Positions 61,401-64,000 of a DNA stretch of 64,000 nucleotides are shown here, one piece after another (position 1 is the stretch's first letter; the number at the start of each line of letters is the position of its first letter). Origin of the DNA: VRUE01 sp963732225 (GTDB lineage: Bacteria > Actinomycetota > Thermoleophilia > Solirubrobacterales > 70-9); the NCBI GenBank assembly GCA_963732225.1, contig CAVSYR010000002.1, positions 1,178,001 through 1,242,000 on the forward strand, in the 5' to 3' direction. The position numbers and the translations under genes are program-made. The notes under the pieces were generated by a model, which was given only the letters and a program-made list of their open reading frames with translations, was not told where the DNA came from and did no database searches.

Positions 61401-64000
61401 CGGCGAGGCAGCCGCGGTGCTCGGCCACGACTCCGCGGCCGAGGTCGACCCCGACGCCGCCTTCAAGCAGCTCGGCTTCGACTCGCTGGCCGCGGTCGAG
61501 CTGCGCAACCGGCTCGCCGTCGCCACCGGGATCGAGCTGCCGGCCGCGGTCGGCTTCGATTACCCCTCGCCGCGCGAGCTGGCCTCCTACCTGCTGCGCG
61601 AGGCAACCGGCGGCGCGGCGGTGGAGCAGGTCGTGGTCCGCGCCCAGGCCTCCGAGGAGCCGATCGCGATCGTCGGCATGGCCTGCCGCTTTCCCGGCGA
61701 GATCGACTCGCCGCAGGGGCTCTGGGAGATGGTCGCCGAGGGGCGCGAGGGGATCTCGGAGTTCCCCGCCGACCGCGGCTGGGACCTCGCCGGCCTCTAC
61801 CACCCCGACCCCGATCACCAAGGCACCACCTACCAGCGCGAGGGCGGCTTCCTTGCTGACGTGGCCGGCTTCGACGCCGCCTTCTTCGGCATCTCGCCGC
61901 GCGAGGCGCTCTCCATTGACCCCCAGCAGCGGCTGCTGCTGGAAACGGTCTGGGAGGCGCTGGAGGACGCCCGCGTCGACCTCTCCTCGCTGCGCGGCAG
62001 CGCCACCGGGACGTTTGCCGGGATCACCTTCCAGGACTACATATTCGGTGTCAGCGGGACCGAGGACGGGGCCGAGGGCTACCGGATGACCGGGATGGCG
62101 GCCAGCGTCGCCTCCGGCCGCATCGCCTACGCGCTCGGCCTCGAGGGCCCGGCGATCACGATCGACACCGCCTGCTCGTCCTCGCTGGTCGCGGCTCACC
62201 TGGCGGCGGCGGCGCTGCGCTCCGGCGAGTGCTCGCTGGCGCTCGCCGGCGGCGCCACCGTGCTGGCGACGCCGGGCGCCTTCATCGAATTCTCGCGCCA
62301 GCGCGGCGGCGCCATCGACAGCCGCTCGAAGTCCTTCGCCGAGGGCGCCGACGGGATCGGCATCTCCGAGGGCGTCGGCGTCCTTGTCCTCGAGCGCCTC
62401 TCCGATGCCGAAGCCAACGGGCACAGCGTCCTCGCCACGATCCGCGGCTCGGCAGTCAACCAGGACGGCGCCTCCAACGGCCTGACGGCTCCGAACGGTC
62501 CCTCGCAGGAGCGGGTGATCCGCCAGGCCCTGGCCAACGCCCGGCTCGAGCCCCGCGACGTCGACGTGGTCGAGGCGCACGGCACCGGCACCGTGCTCGG
62601 CGACCCGATCGAGGCCGGGGCGCTGCTCGCCACCTACGGCCAGGACCGCGAGGCGCCGCTCTGGCTCGGCTCGATCAAGTCGAACATCGGCCACACCCAG
62701 GCCGCGGCCGGGGTCGCCGGCGTGATCAAGACGGTGATGGCGATGCGCGAAGGCATGCTGCCGAAGACGCTCCACGTCGATGCGCCCTCCTCCAAGATCG
62801 ACTGGGAGGCGGGCAGGGTCGAGCTGCTGACCGAGCCGGTCGAGTGGCGGCCCAACGGCCATCCCCGCCGCGCCGCCGTCTCCTCCTTCGGCATCAGCGG
62901 CACCAACGCCCACCTGATCCTCGAGGAAGGGCCGCGGCCCGAGGCCGAGGACGGCGATCCGCAGCCAAGTGAGAGGCCGTTGCCGTTCGTGGTCTCGGCC
63001 AAGTCCGCGGCGGCCCTGCGCGAGGCGGCCGACCGCCTCGCCGACCGCCTCGAGCGCGATCCCGGGCTTGACCTCGCCGACGTCGCTCACTCCCTGCTCA
63101 GCACCCGGGTGGCGCTGGAGCAGCGCGCCGCCGTGGTCGGCGAGGACCGCGAGCAGGTGCTGGCCGACCTGCGGGCCCTCGCCGCCGGCGAGCCCGCCGC
63201 CGGCAGCTTCACCGCCAGCGCCCGCAGTGGCCGCCTCGCCTATCTCTTCACCGGCCAGGGCTCGCAGCGGGCGGAGATGGGCAAGGGGCTGTACGAGGCA
63301 TTTCCGGCCTACGCGGAGGCGCTCAACCGGGCCTGCGCCGCTATCGACGAGCACCTCGAGCGGCCGCTGGCGGACGTCCTCTTTGCTGCGCCCGGCTCGG
63401 CCGAGGCGGAGCTGCTCGACCACACGACCTACGCCCAGCCCGCCCTCTTCGCCACCGAGTTTGCTCTGCACGGCCTGCTCGAGTCCTGGGGGTTGAGGCC
63501 CGACCTGCTCGCCGGCCACTCAGTGGGGGAGATCGTCGCCGCCCATATCGCCGGGGTCTTCTCGCTCGCCGACGCGGCGAAGCTGATCTGCGCCCGCGGC
63601 AAGCTGATGGGCGACCTGCCGGAGGGCGGGGCGATGCTGGCGATCGAGGCCGACGAGGAGGAGCTAGCCGAATCGCTCACCGGCAGGGAGGACGCGGTCT
63701 CGCTCGCCGCCGTCAACGGCCCGCGCGCCGTGGTCGTCTCCGGCGCGGCCGGCGCGATCGCCGAGCTGGAGTCGGAGTGGGCGGGACGGCAGAGGAAGAC
63801 CAAGCGTCTGGTGGTCTCCCACGCCTTCCACTCGCCCCTGATCGAGCCGATGCTGGAGGAGTTCGCCGCGGTCGTCGCCTCGCTCGAGCTCAACGAGCCC
63901 TCACTGCCCGTCATCTCCAACACCAGCGGCGAGCAGCTCACTGCCGAGCAGGCGATCGACCCTGCCTACTGGGTCGCCCACGCCAGGCAGCCGGTCCGCT
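55435..64000 (+). CDS. Modular type I polyketide synthase 3 (partial): module 9 and start of module 10
   Basis: The frame opens at a GTG overlapping the PKS2 stop (GTGA) and stays open for 2855 codons to the window edge. Residues 1-33 are an N-terminal docking coiled coil (D-A-L-R-T-T-L-K-E-R-D-R-L-R). Module 9 is KS-AT-DH-ER-KR-ACP (about 35-2060) and module 10 starts near 2075 with KS and a malonyl-type AT. Codon choice is visibly more G/C-ending than in the repeated modules upstream. Module 9 is unlike modules 1-8: its AT has non-canonical motifs, an ER is present, and the KR lacks the catalytic serine. No terminal thioesterase is in view. It would receive the octaenoyl chain from PKS2. 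Confidence 0.96.
55537..61653 (+). other. PKS3 module 9 (KS-AT-DH-ER-KR-ACP)
   Basis: KS about 55537-56810 (Cys codon 56047); AT about 57130-58180 with G-Y-G-S-Q in place of G-Q-G-S-Q, G-H-S-Q-G-E, and G-A-S-H (57709-57720) where methylmalonyl ATs have Y-A-S-H; DH about 58235-59080 (H-A-G-L-G-T-V-L-F-P, D-S-A-L-H); ER about 59565-60520 with the NADPH loop G-A-G-G-V-G-M-A-A; KR from about 60540 with Tyr codon 60985 but Gly (60946-60948) at the catalytic Ser position; ACP about 61400-61600. A branched extender is likely. The beta-carbon outcome is uncertain because the KR may be dead. Confidence 0.85.
61657..64000 (+). other. PKS3 module 10 (KS-AT, truncated by window edge)
   Basis: The KS has its cysteine (codon 62173) and both histidines. 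Its usual S-P-D-G-R-C-K-S segment reads G-A-I-D-S-R-S-K-S (about 62308-62334), a local departure from all the other extender KS domains here. The AT from about 63235 has F-T-G-Q-G-S-Q, G-H-S-V-G-E and H-A-F-H, so malonyl is predicted. The reductive domains are beyond the window. Confidence 0.85.

Noticed and set aside
59170..63519. Very long open frame on the minus strand opposite PKS3
   Set aside because: High-GC DNA leaves antisense frames open. Its translation has no recognisable domains, and the plus strand encodes a continuous polyketide synthase with intact motifs. The same applies to long minus-strand frames at 55189-58848, 17712-19883 and 34163-36022.

Overview
The window reads as one continuous piece of a very high-GC actinobacterial chromosome (frequent GTG/TTG starts, GTGA/ATGA stop-start overlaps, TTGACA-type promoters with TAGNNT -10 boxes). 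The PucR-type regulator and quinoprotein-like lipoprotein would fit the Thermoleophilia/Solirubrobacterales as well as classical actinomycetes, but this placement is a guess. No tRNA, rRNA, insertion sequence, integrase or CRISPR array was seen, and no gene-free stretch exceeds 300 bases.

Left part (1-4504): a tightly overlapping operon. It holds the end of a probable chorismate-binding enzyme, a GNAT acetyltransferase, a histone-deacetylase-fold amidohydrolase, a small AroQ-type chorismate mutase, a cytochrome P450 with an atypical I-helix, and a flavin N-monooxygenase resembling the mycobactin lysine N-hydroxylase MbtG. Together they look like a small pathway that makes and N-oxidises a chorismate-derived or lysine-derived amine.

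Middle part (4537-10184): a beta-propeller lipoprotein behind its own promoter, a convergent beta-carbonic anhydrase, a PucR-family regulator, an LmbU-family regulator, and a pptH-pptT pair. PptT is the Sfp-type phosphopantetheinyl transferase that arms carrier proteins, and PptH is its opposing hydrolase. These are natural companions for the megasynthase that follows.

Right part (10266 to the end and beyond): three giant modular type I polyketide synthase genes in one transcriptional direction, joined by GTGA overlaps. PKS1 carries a KSQ-AT-ACP loading module plus modules 1-4, PKS2 carries modules 5-8, and PKS3 (cut by the window) carries module 9 and the start of module 10. Modules 1-8 are all KS-AT(malonyl)-DH-KR-ACP with catalytic residues intact. 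The line is therefore programmed to turn a propionyl (or acetyl) starter into a linear all-conjugated octaene. Module 9 breaks the pattern: it has an unusual AT, an ER, and a KR lacking the catalytic serine. Several modules share nearly identical DNA patches, which points to recent duplication and gene conversion. No chain-release domain is visible, so the end product cannot be read from this window.
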